The notes beneath the pieces are model-generated. The model did no database searches. It was not told the DNA's origin and saw nothing but the letters and a program-made list of their open reading frames with translations. Shown here one piece after another: positions 25,594-35,603 of a stretch of DNA of 64,000 bases. The DNA lies in assembly GCF_030177895.1 (NCBI RefSeq), contig NZ_CP123448.1:1116001-1180000 (forward strand), given 5' to 3'. The DNA comes from Kingella negevensis. Its GTDB lineage: Bacteria > Pseudomonadota > Gammaproteobacteria > Burkholderiales > Neisseriaceae. Each line of letters starts with the position of its first letter. The stretch's first letter is position 1. The position numbers and the translations under genes were made by a program.

Positions 25594-25641
25594 AAAAAAA
25601 GCAGCCTGCACAGAACTTGCACCGTGCAGGCTGCTTTTTTA
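25594..25641 (-). terminator. Terminator built from AAGCAGCCTGCA-type DUS
   Basis: Arms AAAAAAAGCAGCCTGCAC and GTGCAGGCTGCTTTTTT with a 12-base loop. It ends the ABC exporter operon. The DUS here is the AAGCAGCCTGCA variant, unlike the rest of the window. Confidence 0.85.
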
Positions 25642-26403
25642 ATTATTCCGCAATTTCCAACCACTCCGCAGCAAGCCATAAGCCACAGCCGCCATGCCAA
25701 TCGCAAACGCCCAAGTTACCGCCAACGACAAATACGGCGACACATCAGACACGCCAAAAAACGCAAACCGAAATCCATCAATCAAATAAAAAATCGGATT
25801 GGCGCGGCTAATCGTCTGCCAAAACGCAGGCAAACTGTGCAGCGAATAAAACGCGCCCGATAAAAACGTGAGCGGCATAATCAAAAAATTCTGAAACGCC
25901 GCCAGTTGGTCAAATTTTTCCGAATAAATCCCCGCAATTAGCCCAAAAGAACCCATAAATAAGCTGCCTGAAAGCACAAATGCCGCGCCCAGCAACATAT
26001 TTTCAGGCAGCGGCAAACCAAAAGGCGCAGTCGCCAACAACACGCCCAATCCCACCAACACCGCCCGCACCATCGCTGCGCCAATATACGCCGCAAACAT
26101 GGTAAATGGCGACAACGGCGCAAGCAGCAAAAACGTCAAATTGCCCGTTAGCCGCGATTGCATTAGGCTAGAAGACGTGTTGGCAAACGCATTTTGCGTC
26201 ATCGTCATCATCGCCAAGCCTGGGATTAAAAAGGCGTTGTACGGCACATTCGGCAGCACTTCCACATGTTTGCCCATGGCTTGCGCGAAAATCAGTTGAT
26301 ACAGCAACGCGGTTAAAACAGGCGCACCAATCGTTTGCAGCCAAACTTTGGTAAAACGGCTAATTTCTTTGCGAAACAGCGTGTAAAAGCCGACAAAATT
26401 CAT
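25639..26403 (-). CDS. ABC-2 type exporter permease (YadH-like)
   Basis: A 254-residue permease with six predicted membrane segments. N-terminal FYTLFRKEISRFTKVWLQTIGAPVLTALLYQLIF and the conserved FLIMPLTFLSGAFY match E. coli YadH and related ABC-2 proteins. Its start overlaps the ATPase gene stop by four bases (ATGA), indicating tight coupling. The substrate of YadGH-type exporters is not known; drug or lipid efflux has been suggested for the wider family. Confidence 0.88.
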   Translation of the reverse strand: MNFVGFYTLFRKEISRFTKVWLQTIGAPVLTALLYQLIFAQAMGKHVEVLPNVPYNAFLIPGLAMMTMTQNAFANTSSSLMQSRLTGNLTFLLLAPLSPFTMFAAYIGAAMVRAVLVGLGVLLATAPFGLPLPENMLLGAAFVLSGSLFMGSFGLIAGIYSEKFDQLAAFQNFLIMPLTFLSGAFYSLHSLPAFWQTISRANPIFYLIDGFRFAFFGVSDVSPYLSLAVTWAFAIGMAAVAYGLLRSGWKLRNN

Positions 26404-27308
26404 GATTTTTCCTCCATTTTCGTTAAATTCAAGAAAACGTGTTCCAAATCATTTTCCAAAATTTTCATGTTTTCAATATGGATATTGGCGGTTTTCAGGC
26501 TGCCTGAAATCTCCGCAATTTGGTTGTAATCGTTTAATTTTAAAACGTATTGATTTGGTTCAATCATTTGAATGCACAAAGGCTGCAAATTTTCAGGCAG
26601 CCTGCACGGAATTTGGATTTGCACGCGTACGCCTTGTTCGCTGTGCAATAGATTTTCCGTTTTGTCCAACGCAATCAATTCGCCCTGTTTCAACATCGCA
26701 ATGCGCTGGCAATATTGCTCGGCTTCTTCCAAATAATGCGTGGTTAAAATAATCGTATGTCCTTGTTTATTCATGGATTGCATAAATACCCACAAGCTGT
26801 GGCGCAATTCCACGTCCACGCCTGCGGTGGGTTCGTCCAAAATAATCACGGGCGGACGATGAACCATCGCTTGCGCTACCATCACGCGGCGTTTCATGCC
26901 ACCCGATAGATTGCGTAAATTGGTGTCGGCTTTGTCGGTCAAGCCCAAATGGTGCAGCATTTCATCAATCCAATCATCGTTTTTACGAATGCCGAAATAG
27001 CCTGATTGAATTTGCAAGATTTCACGCACGTTGAAAAAGGGGTCAAACACTAATTCTTGTGGCACAAGCCCTAAATTCATACGCGATTGATGTGATTGGG
27101 TTTTGACGTCAAATCCCATTACTTCAATTTTGCCTGATGTGAGTTGGTTTAGCCCTGAAATGGCGGAAATGAGCGTGGTTTTGCCTGCGCCGTTTTGCCC
27201 AAGCAGCGCGAAAAATTCGCCTTGTGCTACGTTGAATGAAACGTCTTTGAGCGCGGTAAATCCGTTGGCGTAGGTTTTGTGCGCGTTTTGTATGGTGAGT
27301 GCGTTCAT
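26400..27308 (-). CDS. ABC exporter ATPase (YadG-like)
   Basis: A 302-residue ATP-binding subunit. Walker A GQNGAGKTT (about 37-45), Q-loop LVPQELVFDPF, signature LSGGMKRRVMVAQAM, Walker B VIILDEPTAGVD, and the H-loop in TTHYLEEAE. The pattern closely follows E. coli YadG. Start taken at 27308 (MNALTIQNAHKTYANG); an in-frame start 10 codons upstream is possible. A C-terminal extension past the core (about residues 225-302) carries two in-frame DUS copies. Confidence 0.88.
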   Translation of the reverse strand: MNALTIQNAHKTYANGFTALKDVSFNVAQGEFFALLGQNGAGKTTLISAISGLNQLTSGKIEVMGFDVKTQSHQSRMNLGLVPQELVFDPFFNVREILQIQSGYFGIRKNDDWIDEMLHHLGLTDKADTNLRNLSGGMKRRVMVAQAMVHRPPVIILDEPTAGVDVELRHSLWVFMQSMNKQGHTIILTTHYLEEAEQYCQRIAMLKQGELIALDKTENLLHSEQGVRVQIQIPCRLPENLQPLCIQMIEPNQYVLKLNDYNQIAEISGSLKTANIHIENMKILENDLEHVFLNLTKMEEKS

Positions 27309-27392
27309 GTTGGATTTTTGATTTAAAAAACGCGCCATTATACGCTTTCAGGCTGCCTGAAATATAATGTGCGCTTTTTGAGGAAATTGGAT

Positions 27393-27617
27393 ATGAAAAC
27401 GACTTTGCCACGCGGCATTTATCGCCACTATAAGGGCAATCGCTACGAGGTGTTGCACACGGCAAAACACAGCGAAACGGAAGAGGATTTGGTGGTTTAT
27501 CGTGCGCTATATGGGGATTATGGGGTGTGGGTGCGCCCGTTATCCATGTTTACGGAAATGGTTGAAGTGAATGGGGAAACGGTGGCGCGATTTGCGTTGG
27601 AAAAGGCATTTGCGTAA
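27393..27617 (+). CDS. DUF1653 family protein
   Basis: A 74-residue protein with the family core LPRGIYRHYKGNRYEVLHTAKHSETEEDLVVYRALYGDYGVWVRPLSMF. It is found widely as a small stand-alone gene; its function is unknown. The start at 27393 follows a GGA ribosome-binding site; a longer frame adds eight residues without similarity. Divergent from the ABC exporter. Confidence 0.85.
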   Translation: MKTTLPRGIYRHYKGNRYEVLHTAKHSETEEDLVVYRALYGDYGVWVRPLSMFTEMVEVNGETVARFALEKAFA

Positions 27618-27747
27618 TGAAAATGCAGCCTGAAAATATACAAGGCGATGACGACTGAAAACAGGTATAATTAACCGCGTTACGCAGCGTAATTTTGTTA
27701 CACAACTTACGCTGATATTTTTAATTAAATTTCATAAGGAAAAAGTA

Positions 27748-29292
27748 ATGGCTAATATTTTGGTTCTTCCTACTTGCGCACACGTGGATACTGCCGCAGT
27801 GGCTCAAGCAATTGCTGCTGCATTACCTGATGCAGCTGTGTTCAATCCATTTGCTGAAGCAGACCAAGCAGAATCTTTGATTGCTGCATATTGCAGCTCT
27901 TGCAGCAGCGCAAAAGTGTCTGACGCAGCATTGGCTGAAAAAATGATTGCAGAAGGTAAAGCTGATGACTGGATGGATTTGTTGGTTGGCGAAGTGGCAA
28001 CATTGAATAAACAAAATGTTGTGATTCAAGGTATTTCGCCAAATGCAGAAACAGCGTTCTTATCTGCTCAAAATGTGTCTTTGGCTACAGCATTCAATGC
28101 ACAAGTGATTTTTGTTGCAGCTGACGAAGCAAAAGCAGAACAAAAAGTGGCTTTGGCAAAACAAGCATTCAATGGCTTTGCGGTTGATTTTGTTGGTGTG
28201 GTGGGCAATGCGGCTGCCGCTCAAGCAAATGGTTTGGCTGATTTGGGCGCAACTGGCAGCCTGAATGCAGCCGCTTTGGCGCAAATCGCTGCGGTTTCAA
28301 CAGACCGCGTTTCTCCAGCGCAATTCCGTTTCAACATGATGGACGCGGCTCAAAAAGCCAACAAACGCATTGTGTTGCCAGAAGGCGCAGAGCCTCGCAC
28401 CGTTCGCGCGGCTGCGATTTGCCACGAGAAAAAAATTGCACGTTGCGTGTTGTTAGCCACTCGTGCAGAAGTGGAAGCTGTAGCAAAAGAACAAAATATC
28501 ACGCTGCCTGAAAGCTTGGAAATCATCGATCCAGCTACTTTGGTAGAACAATACGTTACGCCAATGTGCGAATTGCGTAAATCTAAAGGCATGACACCTG
28601 AACAAGCGCGTGAACAATTGCAAGACACCGTTGTTTTGGGCACGATGATGATGGCGCAAAACGACGTAGACGGCTTGGTATCAGGCGCGGTTCATACCAC
28701 TGCGAACACCATTCGTCCAGCATTGCAGTTGATTAAAACTGCCCCTGGTGAAAGCATTGTTTCTAGCGTGTTCTTCATGTTGTTGCCAGGTCAAGTGGTG
28801 GTTTATGGCGACTGCGCTGTGAACCCTAACCCAACCGCAGAACAATTGGCTGACATCGCAATCCAATCAGCTAAATCTGCTAAAGCGTTTGGTATTGAAC
28901 CACGCGTTGCCATGATTTCTTACTCTACCATCAATTCAGGCAGCGGCCCTGACGTTGATTTGGTGGTAGAAGCAACTCGTATCGTGAAAGCAAAAGCACC
29001 TGAATTGGCAGTTGATGGTCCATTGCAATACGACGCGGCTGTGGTGGCTGATGTGGCGAAATCTAAAGCGCCAAACAGCCCTGTGGCAGGTAAAGCAAAC
29101 GTGTTCATCTTCCCTAATTTGACAACTGGTAACTGCACATACAAAGCGGTTCAACGCAATGCAAACGTGTTGAGCGTTGGCCCAATGTTGCAAGGTTTGC
29201 GCAAACCTGTGAACGATTTGTCTCGTGGTGCGTTGGTTGAAGATATTGTGTACACAATCGCTTTGACTGCTATTCAAGCAACTCAAATCTAA
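27748..29292 (+). CDS. pta: Phosphate acetyltransferase
   Basis: Interconverts acetyl-CoA and acetyl phosphate, the Pta-AckA route. At 514 residues it is shorter than the 714-residue E. coli enzyme: the N-terminal P-loop-like domain is reduced ([22 protein letters not shown], without a Walker motif), while the catalytic PTA domain (about 190-510) is complete: [70 protein letters not shown]. ackA is not in this window. AGGAAAAAG precedes the ATG. Codon use is biased toward high expression. Confidence 0.94.
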   Translation: MANILVLPTCAHVDTAAVAQAIAAALPDAAVFNPFAEADQAESLIAAYCSSCSSAKVSDAALAEKMIAEGKADDWMDLLVGEVATLNKQNVVIQGISPNAETAFLSAQNVSLATAFNAQVIFVAADEAKAEQKVALAKQAFNGFAVDFVGVVGNAAAAQANGLADLGATGSLNAAALAQIAAVSTDRVSPAQFRFNMMDAAQKANKRIVLPEGAEPRTVRAAAICHEKKIARCVLLATRAEVEAVAKEQNITLPESLEIIDPATLVEQYVTPMCELRKSKGMTPEQAREQLQDTVVLGTMMMAQNDVDGLVSGAVHTTANTIRPALQLIKTAPGESIVSSVFFMLLPGQVVVYGDCAVNPNPTAEQLADIAIQSAKSAKAFGIEPRVAMISYSTINSGSGPDVDLVVEATRIVKAKAPELAVDGPLQYDAAVVADVAKSKAPNSPVAGKANVFIFPNLTTGNCTYKAVQRNANVLSVGPMLQGLRKPVNDLSRGALVEDIVYTIALTAIQATQI

Positions 29293-29308
29293 TTGATTTA
29301 AAAATATA

Positions 29309-29343
29309 AAAAGCAGCCTGAAAACTTTTCAGGCTGCTTTTTG
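29309..29343. terminator. Bidirectional DUS-pair terminator between pta and rlmJ
   Basis: AAAAGCAGCCTGAAAA and TTTTCAGGCTGCTTTTT, converging genes on both sides. Confidence 0.88.
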
Positions 29344-30186
29344 TTATTTAATTTGACAATCTAAAACAAACTTCGCGCCGCTATCTTGTGCCAACAGCTT
29401 GGCGATTTCAGGCAGCGTTTCTTGTAATTGTTGCGCCAATTTATATGGCGGATTGAATACGAACATACCGCTTCCGTGCATACCAAAACCGTCAGCGCGT
29501 GGCGCGTGGGCAAACAGTTGCGCGTGCAGATAATTGTCTGGCATCAGTTTGACTAATTTTTCAGGCAGCGTGCGACTTTCTTCGCGGCTTAAACACGGAT
29601 ACCAAATCATGTAACAGCCTTGTTCAAAGCGTTTGAGCGCGTCTTTCATGGTCTGCACAACTTGGGCGTAATCTTGTTTTTGTTCGTATGGCGGGTCAAT
29701 CAGCACAACGGCGCGGCGCGTGGCGGGCGGTAACAAGCTAATTAGCCCTGCAAAACCATCTTCTTGTTTCACAATGCCGCGCCGTCCGAGATTGGCTTCG
29801 CGCATATTGTCTAAAAGCAGCCTGAAATCGGTGGGGTGCAATTCAAACAGGCGCATTTTGTCGCTGTCGCGTAGCAGGGTTTTGGCGAGCCATGGCGAAC
29901 CCCAGTAGAGATTATCTGGCAACTCATGGTTTAAATGGGCGAGAAATTCGGCAAGTTTTTCAGGCAGCGTTTGGGCTTCGCGTAGGCGTTGTATGCCTTG
30001 CTGATATTCGCTGACTTTTTGCGCTTCATCGCTGTGTAGGTTGTACACGCCTGCGCCTGAATGGGTGTCGATGTACCAATAGGGTTTGTCTTTTTGGTTG
30101 AAGTAATCCAAGGCGAGGTAAAGCATAAAGTGTTTGAGTACGTCGGCGTGGTTGCCTGCGTGGTAGGCGTGACGGTAACTGAGCAT
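29344..30186 (-). CDS. rlmJ: RlmJ, 23S rRNA A2030 N6-methyltransferase
   Basis: Methylates A2030 in 23S rRNA. The 280-residue protein begins with the family signature MLSYRHAYHAGNHADVLKHF, then DTHSGAGVYNL (SAM site) and VLIDPPYEQKQDY, the DPPY active site of N6-adenine methyltransferases. Length is normal. DUS copies are read in frame (QLLLDN region and LPEKL). Single gene. Confidence 0.95.
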   Translation of the reverse strand: MLSYRHAYHAGNHADVLKHFMLYLALDYFNQKDKPYWYIDTHSGAGVYNLHSDEAQKVSEYQQGIQRLREAQTLPEKLAEFLAHLNHELPDNLYWGSPWLAKTLLRDSDKMRLFELHPTDFRLLLDNMREANLGRRGIVKQEDGFAGLISLLPPATRRAVVLIDPPYEQKQDYAQVVQTMKDALKRFEQGCYMIWYPCLSREESRTLPEKLVKLMPDNYLHAQLFAHAPRADGFGMHGSGMFVFNPPYKLAQQLQETLPEIAKLLAQDSGAKFVLDCQIK

Positions 30187-30279
30187 TTTGGGAACTTTCT
30201 GTTTTCAGGCTGCCTGAAAAATGGGGTTAAAAATAGGCTGGAATATAGCAAGCGTGGTTAGTTTGGACAAGTTTGCTGT

Positions 30280-30498
30280 TTAGTTTTTCCTTCTCCAGAG
30301 CCAAAAAATCAAGGGTAATGTGAATCAAATCAAAACAAATAAAACCAAAATCGAACCGCCAATTTTTGTCCAAATGCCGCCTGCTGTTAGCAAGCCGATG
30401 AATATTTGTAGTCCAAAATCCCAAAAGAAATAGCCAATGCCTGTGCTGCCATCATCGGGTGGTGGTTCTTCTTTTTGATTTGATTTGTTTTTTGACAT
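30280..30498 (-). pseudogene. Small membrane protein gene with an in-frame TGA
   Basis: From the ATG at 30498 (behind AAGGAAAAA) the frame reads MSKNKSNQKEEPPPDDGSTGIGYFFWDFGLQIFIGLLTAGGIWTK and a second hydrophobic stretch, then a TGA at 30325-30327. The same frame continues FTLPLIFWLWRRKN, a typical positively charged end of a membrane helix, to a TAA at 30280. The TGA may be a nonsense mutation, or the 57-residue form may be the product. Function unknown. Confidence 0.55.
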
Positions 30499-30526
30499 TA
30501 TTTTTCCTTTCAGGCTGCCTGAAAAA

Positions 30527-30556
30527 ATGGAGCGTCGGCAGCTCGCCGACGCTCCA
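30527..30556 (-). repeat. GTCGG-family hairpin, also the likely ubiD terminator
   Basis: ATGGAGCGTCGGC and GCCGACGCTCCAT around a 5-base loop. This is the compact form of the repeat seen at 4614-4703. It lies just beyond the ubiD stop. Confidence 0.7.
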
Positions 30557-30563
30557 TTCAATT

Positions 30564-32042
30564 TCACAACCCCAATTCCGCCCAAATCTCATCAATTTTG
30601 GCAACCGTTTTCTCATCGCGCGTAATCGGAACACCCCATTCGCGTTGGGTTTCGCCGCCGATTTTATTGGTCGCATCCAAACCCATTTTGCCGCCCAAAC
30701 CACTCACAGGGCTGGCAAAATCCAAATAATCAATCGGCGTATTTTCCATGAGAACCGTATCGCGTACAGGGTCCATGCGCGTGGTAATTGCCCAAATCAC
30801 CTGTTTCCAGTCGCGCACATCAATATCATCATCAACAACAATAATAAATTTGGTGTACATAAATTGGCGCAAAAAGCTCCAGCAACCCATCATCACGCGC
30901 TTGGCGTGTCCTGCATATTGCTTTTTCATGCTCACAACCGCCATGCGATACGAGCAACCCTCTGGCGGCAAATAAAAATCCACAATTTCAGGGAATTGTT
31001 TTTGCAACAACGGCACAAACACTTCATTCAACGCCTCGCCCAAAACCGCAGGTTCATCGGGCGGTGCGCCCGTGTAGGTGCTGTGGTAAATCGGGTCTTT
31101 TCGCATCGTGATACGTTCCACCGTGAAGACTGGGAAATAATCTTGCTCGTTGTAATAGCCTGTGTGGTCGCCGTAAGGTCCTTCTAGCGCGGTTTCATCG
31201 GGATAAATCACGCCCTCCAACACGATTTCGGCGCGTGCTGGCACTTGTAAATCATTGCCAATACATTTGGTTAATTCGGTGCGTGAACCGCGTAATAATC
31301 CTGCAAATTGGTATTCGCTCAACGTGTCAGGCACAGGCGTAACTGCGCCCAAAATTGTGGCAGGATCACAGCCCAACACCACCGAAACTGGGTAAGGTTT
31401 GTCGGGAAACAAGCGTTTGTGTTCCTGAAAATCCAACGCGCCACCGCGATGCGCCAACCAACGCATAATCAATTTATTTTTGCCAATCAGCTGTTGGCGG
31501 TAAATGCCTAAATTTTGGCGTTTTTTGTTGTAACCGCGTGTAACCGTCAAGCCCCATGTTACCAACGGCGCAACATCGCCCGCCCAACAATGCTGAATCG
31601 GCAAATCATACAAATTCACACCATCGCCTTGTAAAACAATCTCTTGACAAGGCGCGTTTTTGACAACGTGCGGTGCCATTGACCAAATGTCTTTTAAAAG
31701 CGGCAATTTGCCCAACGCGTCTTTTACACCTTTGGGTGGTTCGGGTTCTTTCAGGTAGGCGAGCGTTTTGCCGATGTCGCGCAATTCGCTGATGTCTTTT
31801 GCGCCCATGCCCATTGCCACGCGCTCGGTTGTGCCAAACAAATTCGCCAAAACAGGATAGCCGTAGGGCGTGCCGTCTTGGCGGACGGGGTTTTCAAATA
31901 GCAATGCCGCGCCGCCTGCGCGTAATACGCGGTCGGAAATCTCGGTGATTTCCAAATAGGGGGAAACGGGGGTTTTGATGCGTTTGAGTTTGCCTTGCGA
32001 CTCTAACATGGCGATAAATTCTCTTAAATCATTGTATTTCAT
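30564..32042 (-). CDS. ubiD: UbiD, 4-hydroxy-3-polyprenylbenzoate decarboxylase
   Basis: A prenylated-FMN-dependent decarboxylase of ubiquinone synthesis. 492 residues from the ATG at 32042; an upstream in-frame start is DUS-derived and rejected. The family is recognisable by [38 protein letters not shown], the [19 protein letters not shown] block holding active-site acids, and the C-terminal DEIWAELGL. ubiX, needed to make the cofactor, is not in the window. Confidence 0.95.
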   Translation of the reverse strand: MKYNDLREFIAMLESQGKLKRIKTPVSPYLEITEISDRVLRAGGAALLFENPVRQDGTPYGYPVLANLFGTTERVAMGMGAKDISELRDIGKTLAYLKEPEPPKGVKDALGKLPLLKDIWSMAPHVVKNAPCQEIVLQGDGVNLYDLPIQHCWAGDVAPLVTWGLTVTRGYNKKRQNLGIYRQQLIGKNKLIMRWLAHRGGALDFQEHKRLFPDKPYPVSVVLGCDPATILGAVTPVPDTLSEYQFAGLLRGSRTELTKCIGNDLQVPARAEIVLEGVIYPDETALEGPYGDHTGYYNEQDYFPVFTVERITMRKDPIYHSTYTGAPPDEPAVLGEALNEVFVPLLQKQFPEIVDFYLPPEGCSYRMAVVSMKKQYAGHAKRVMMGCWSFLRQFMYTKFIIVVDDDIDVRDWKQVIWAITTRMDPVRDTVLMENTPIDYLDFASPVSGLGGKMGLDATNKIGGETQREWGVPITRDEKTVAKIDEIWAELGL

Positions 32043-32158
32043 GTTTATTCTTTCTTTCAGGCAGCCTGAAAATTGTTTATTAAAATCATTCAATCTATTG
32101 AATTGCTGGGTTATAACCCAGCCTACGAATGGTCATGTACTGAGAAGCAGCCTAAAAT

Positions 32159-32452
32159 TTAGGGTTTGTTTTCGTGATTATCCGATGTTTCTTTGTGGCT
32201 GATTGCGTGTTGAATGTGATTGTCTGTTTCAGGCTGCGAAGGGGTTTCATCGGATTTGGGTGGCGTGGATTCGTATGCAATGGCGTTGAACACTTTTGCC
32301 ATTATCCAAAATTCAAAAAACATGCCCGCAAAAAGACTAATGGCAAAAGCATGAAACTCTGCTGGGCTCGTTACACTCGCTAAGGCACACGCGCCCAAGC
32401 CGACAACAAATAAGGCGCAAAAAAGGGCGAATAAAGTGTTAAGAAATTTCAT
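32159..32452 (-). CDS. Small membrane protein, hypothetical
   Basis: A 97-residue protein with two hydrophobic segments (about 4-28 and 37-58) and a hydrophilic, Glu/His/Asn-rich C-terminal tail of about 38 residues containing a DUS-encoded SQPETD. No recognised family. Start set at the ATG at 32452; a TTG one codon earlier is possible. Confidence 0.6.
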   Translation of the reverse strand: MKFLNTLFALFCALFVVGLGACALASVTSPAEFHAFAISLFAGMFFEFWIMAKVFNAIAYESTPPKSDETPSQPETDNHIQHAISHKETSDNHENKP

Positions 32453-32519
32453 CAATAAACTTCTTGCCGAGCATTTTCAGGCTGCTTTTGGATAACCAGA
32501 TTATAAGGCAGCCTGAAAA

Positions 32520-33091
32520 TCAATCATCATATTTTTTTCTTTTGCGATAACGACGCTTTGGCGTTGATTGACTATCCGTATCGTCTGCCATATTTTTAAA
32601 AACATAAGCAAAAGTGATAAAAAACACCGAAAAAGACAACAACATCACACCGCTACCAATCATATTCATCGCAGGTGATTTCCTCTCCATATCCGCCAAA
32701 ATCGAACCGCTAAAACACACGCCACCACTCACCACAAAAGCCGCCAAAAACGCCAAGCCCTGTTCATATGCAAAAAAGCGTTTCCATTTCAGCAATAAAA
32801 CCAACGCCACACCAGCCGCCAACCATTCATAAAGCTGCGTAGGGTGTCGCGCCAAGCCCCACAATTCAGGAAATTGCAAAATAGACACCAATTTATTGCC
32901 TGTCCCTGCGCCCAACAAGCAACACGCCAACACCCACCCCCCTTTGTCGCCAACAAAGACGCACCGCCCTTGCGCTTGCGAATGCGGTTATACAGCATAA
33001 ACCCACCGCTCAACGCCAGCCATTCCATTGTTGCGTGAAACAAATGCGAATGCGCGGTATTTTCATCGTGCAAAATTAAACTTTCTAACAT
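32520..33091 (-). pseudogene. Lgt-like (prolipoprotein diacylglyceryl transferase family) gene, frameshifted
   Basis: The first frame encodes MLESLILHDENTAHSHLFHATMEWLALSGGFMLYNRIRKRKGG. A one-base shift near 32950 moves the reading to FVGDKGGWVLACCLLGAGTGNKLV and on to RHPTQLYEWLAAG, a hallmark of the Lgt family, ending in a basic KRRYRKRKK tail. Between ILQFPELWG and RHPTQLYE the family normally has some 70 more residues with catalytic Arg and Gly motifs, and these are missing. The gene is therefore shifted and internally deleted. The essential Lgt enzyme must be encoded elsewhere. Confidence 0.75.
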
Positions 33092-33234
33092 TTCAAACTC
33101 CTATTGATATTTTTAGGCTGCCTGTATTCTCCCAATGTTTAGTCGTACGAAAAGACAAATAACGCAGCCTGAAACCCTATTCACGCAGCCTGAAAAATAT
33201 TACAATGCGCGGCTAAATTTTATTAGGAAAAACA

Positions 33235-34338
33235 ATGGAAACCGAAGTAATCAACCAGTTAAACAACCAGCTCAACGATTTGGCGCAACGCAACCAAGAT
33301 ATTCGCGAATACATGGATTACCAAGGCAAAAAAGAACGCCTAGAAGAAGTGGTCGGCTTATCCGAAGACCCAGAATTGTGGAACGACCCCAAACGCGCCC
33401 AAGAAATCGGCAAAGAACGCAAATTGCTCGAAGGCGTGGTGCTAACGCTCGACAAAATTGAAAACGGCATCACAGACAACCGCGAACTGATTGAAATGGT
33501 GGTAGAAGAAAACGATGAAGACGGTTTCGCCGCCATTGTTGCCGATGTGGAAGAATTAGAAAAACAAATGGCAGATTTGGAATTTAAACGAATGTTTAAC
33601 CAACCTGCCGACCCAAACAACTGTTTCATCGACATCACCGCAGGCGCAGGCGGCACAGAAGCCGAAGACTGGGCAGGCATGCTGCTGCGCATGTATATGC
33701 GATACGGCGAGCGCAAAGGCTTCAAAGTAGAAGTGATGGAACAAGACGATGGCGAAATCGCAGGCATCAACAACGCCACCATCCGCTTAGAGGGCGAATA
33801 CGCATACGGCTTATTGCGCACCGAAACAGGCGTACACCGTCTCGTCCGCTACTCACCATTTGACTCGAACAACAAACGCCACACATCATTTGCATCCGTG
33901 TTTGTGTATCCCGAAGTAGATGACAGCTTTGAAATCGACATCAACCCAGCCGATTTGCGTACCGACACTTACCGTGCATCAGGCGCAGGCGGTCAGCACA
34001 TCAATAAAACGGACTCTGCCGTGCGTATTACCCACATTCCGACTGGCATTGTGGTGCAATCACAAAGCAGCCGTTCACAACATGAAAACCGCCGTATTGT
34101 GATGGAAATGCTGCGTTCTAAGCTGTTTGAATTGGAAATGCGTAAACGCAACGAAGAAAGACAAGCATTGGAAGAGGGCAAGTCAGATGTAGGATGGGGT
34201 AGTCAAATTCGCTCTTATGTGTTGGACTCTTCGCGCATTAAAGATTTGCGTACCAGTCATGAAGTTGGCAACACCAAAGCCGTGCTGGACGGGGATTTGG
34301 ATGGATTTATTGAAGCCAGCTTGAAGCAAGGTGTATAA
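33235..34338 (+). CDS. prfB: Peptide chain release factor 2
   Basis: RF2 ends translation at UGA and UAA. The 367-residue protein carries the UGA-recognising SPF motif ([12 protein letters not shown]) and the catalytic GGQ ([16 protein letters not shown]). The gene is one continuous frame: at the place where E. coli prfB has the CTT-TGA frameshift, this gene reads [15 protein letters not shown] with no stop. The usual RF2 autoregulation by frameshifting is therefore absent. Ends in a DUS hairpin. Confidence 0.96.
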   Translation: METEVINQLNNQLNDLAQRNQDIREYMDYQGKKERLEEVVGLSEDPELWNDPKRAQEIGKERKLLEGVVLTLDKIENGITDNRELIEMVVEENDEDGFAAIVADVEELEKQMADLEFKRMFNQPADPNNCFIDITAGAGGTEAEDWAGMLLRMYMRYGERKGFKVEVMEQDDGEIAGINNATIRLEGEYAYGLLRTETGVHRLVRYSPFDSNNKRHTSFASVFVYPEVDDSFEIDINPADLRTDTYRASGAGGQHINKTDSAVRITHIPTGIVVQSQSSRSQHENRRIVMEMLRSKLFELEMRKRNEERQALEEGKSDVGWGSQIRSYVLDSSRIKDLRTSHEVGNTKAVLDGDLDGFIEASLKQGV

Positions 34339-34351
34339 ATTTTCCACCCAT

Positions 34352-34399
34352 AAAATGCAGCCTAAAAACTAAATTTTTGGTTTTCAGGCTGCATTTTTT
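34352..34399 (+). terminator. DUS-pair terminator after prfB
   Basis: AAAATGCAGCCTAAAA and TTTTCAGGCTGCATTTTTT. The left arm has a point change (CCTAAA), removing it as an exact DUS. Confidence 0.8.
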
Positions 34400-34480
34400 G
34401 CGATTTTATGTAGTCGCATGTAGTTTTCTTTGGTATTATCCCACCGCCCAATTTCGGGCGAGAGAAATAAGGAAGAAAAC

Positions 34481-35509
34481 ATGAGTATCAAAGTTGCAAT
34501 TAACGGTTGTGGTCGTATTGGTCGCCAAGTGATTCGTGCTATTTATGAATACCAGTTTACCGACCAATTTCAAATTGTTGCCGTGAACGGAAGCGGCGAT
34601 TTGGCAACTAACGCGCATTTGTTGCAGTTTGACACCGTGCATGGACGTTTTTCAGCAAAGGTAGAACAAGACGGCAGGCATTTGATTATTAATGGAGATT
34701 CAATCCCCTTTTTTGCTACCCGAAATCCAGCCGAATTGCCGTGGGGCGAATTGGGTGTGGATTTGGTTTTTGAATGCACAGGTTCGTTTTGCAGCAAAGC
34801 CAAATCGCAAGTGCATTTAAACTCAGGCGCGAAGAAAGTGCTGATTTCCGCGCCCACCGAGCCAGATGTGGATGCGATGATTGTGTATGGCGTGAACCAC
34901 GATATTTTGCAGCCTGAAATGACGGTGGTTTCCAACGGCTCTTGCACCACCAACTGTTTAGCTCCCATGGCGCAAGTGCTGAACCAAGCGTTTGGCATCA
35001 AAAAAGGCTTGATGACCACCATTCACGCGGTTACCAACGACCAAGTAATTATTGACGTGCGCCACAAAGATTTGCGCCGTGCGCGTAGCGGTTTAGAAAA
35101 CATGATTCCCACCAAAACAGGCGCAGCCAAAGCCGTGGGCGTGGTGTTGCCCGAATTGAACGGCAAGCTAGACGGCTGGGCAATTCGTGTGCCAACACAA
35201 AACGTGTCGCTGGTGGATTTGACTTTTGAAGCAGGCAGAAACGTAACCGTGGACGAAGTGAACGCAGCCATGAAAGCGGCGGCGGACGAGCGTTTGCGCG
35301 GTATTTTGGGTTACAACACCTTGCCGCTCGTTTCCAGCGATTTCAACCATTTCCCACAAGCCAGCATTTTTGACGCAACACTCACGAAAGTGTCCGAAGG
35401 CAATATCGTGAAAGTATTTGCGTGGTACGACAACGAATGGGGATTCTCTTGCCAAATGCTCAACACCGCGCGCGCGATGTTTGGTGAAGCAGTGCGATTG
35501 GCTGAATAA
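34481..35509 (+). CDS. gap: Glyceraldehyde-3-phosphate dehydrogenase
   Basis: A 342-residue type I GAPDH. NAD-binding start [21 protein letters not shown]; active-site [12 protein letters not shown] with the nucleophilic Cys near 158 (the usual Ala-Ser-Cys is Gly-Ser-Cys); catalytic His in [10 protein letters not shown]; and the C-terminal [13 protein letters not shown]. Start at 34481 behind AAGGAAG; the longer frame adds 17 residues of leader. Erythrose-4-phosphate dehydrogenase is a close relative, but GAPDH is more likely. Confidence 0.9.
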   Translation: MSIKVAINGCGRIGRQVIRAIYEYQFTDQFQIVAVNGSGDLATNAHLLQFDTVHGRFSAKVEQDGRHLIINGDSIPFFATRNPAELPWGELGVDLVFECTGSFCSKAKSQVHLNSGAKKVLISAPTEPDVDAMIVYGVNHDILQPEMTVVSNGSCTTNCLAPMAQVLNQAFGIKKGLMTTIHAVTNDQVIIDVRHKDLRRARSGLENMIPTKTGAAKAVGVVLPELNGKLDGWAIRVPTQNVSLVDLTFEAGRNVTVDEVNAAMKAAADERLRGILGYNTLPLVSSDFNHFPQASIFDATLTKVSEGNIVKVFAWYDNEWGFSCQMLNTARAMFGEAVRLAE

Positions 35510-35524
35510 CGCAGCCTGAAAAAA

Positions 35525-35562
35525 TACATGCAGCCTGAAAACTATTTTTCAGGCTGCATTTA
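35525..35562 (+). terminator. DUS-pair terminator after gap
   Basis: ATGCAGCCTGAAAA and TTTTCAGGCTGCAT with a 4-base loop. Confidence 0.78.
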
Positions 35563-35603
35563 TTATAAAATAACGCAAATATTTCAAGGAGGAATGTCAA
35601 ATC

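Noticed and set aside
30280..30498. In-frame TGA read as selenocysteine
   Set aside because: No downstream SECIS-like stem and no redox motif around the codon; other genes here are broken by TAG and TAA as well.
30459..31187. 242-codon frame opposite ubiD
   Set aside because: Antisense to a well-recognised enzyme; composition follows the ubiD codon pattern.
33235..33320. Expected RF2 frameshift site
   Set aside because: The reading frame is continuous and no CTT-TGA occurs at the usual place.
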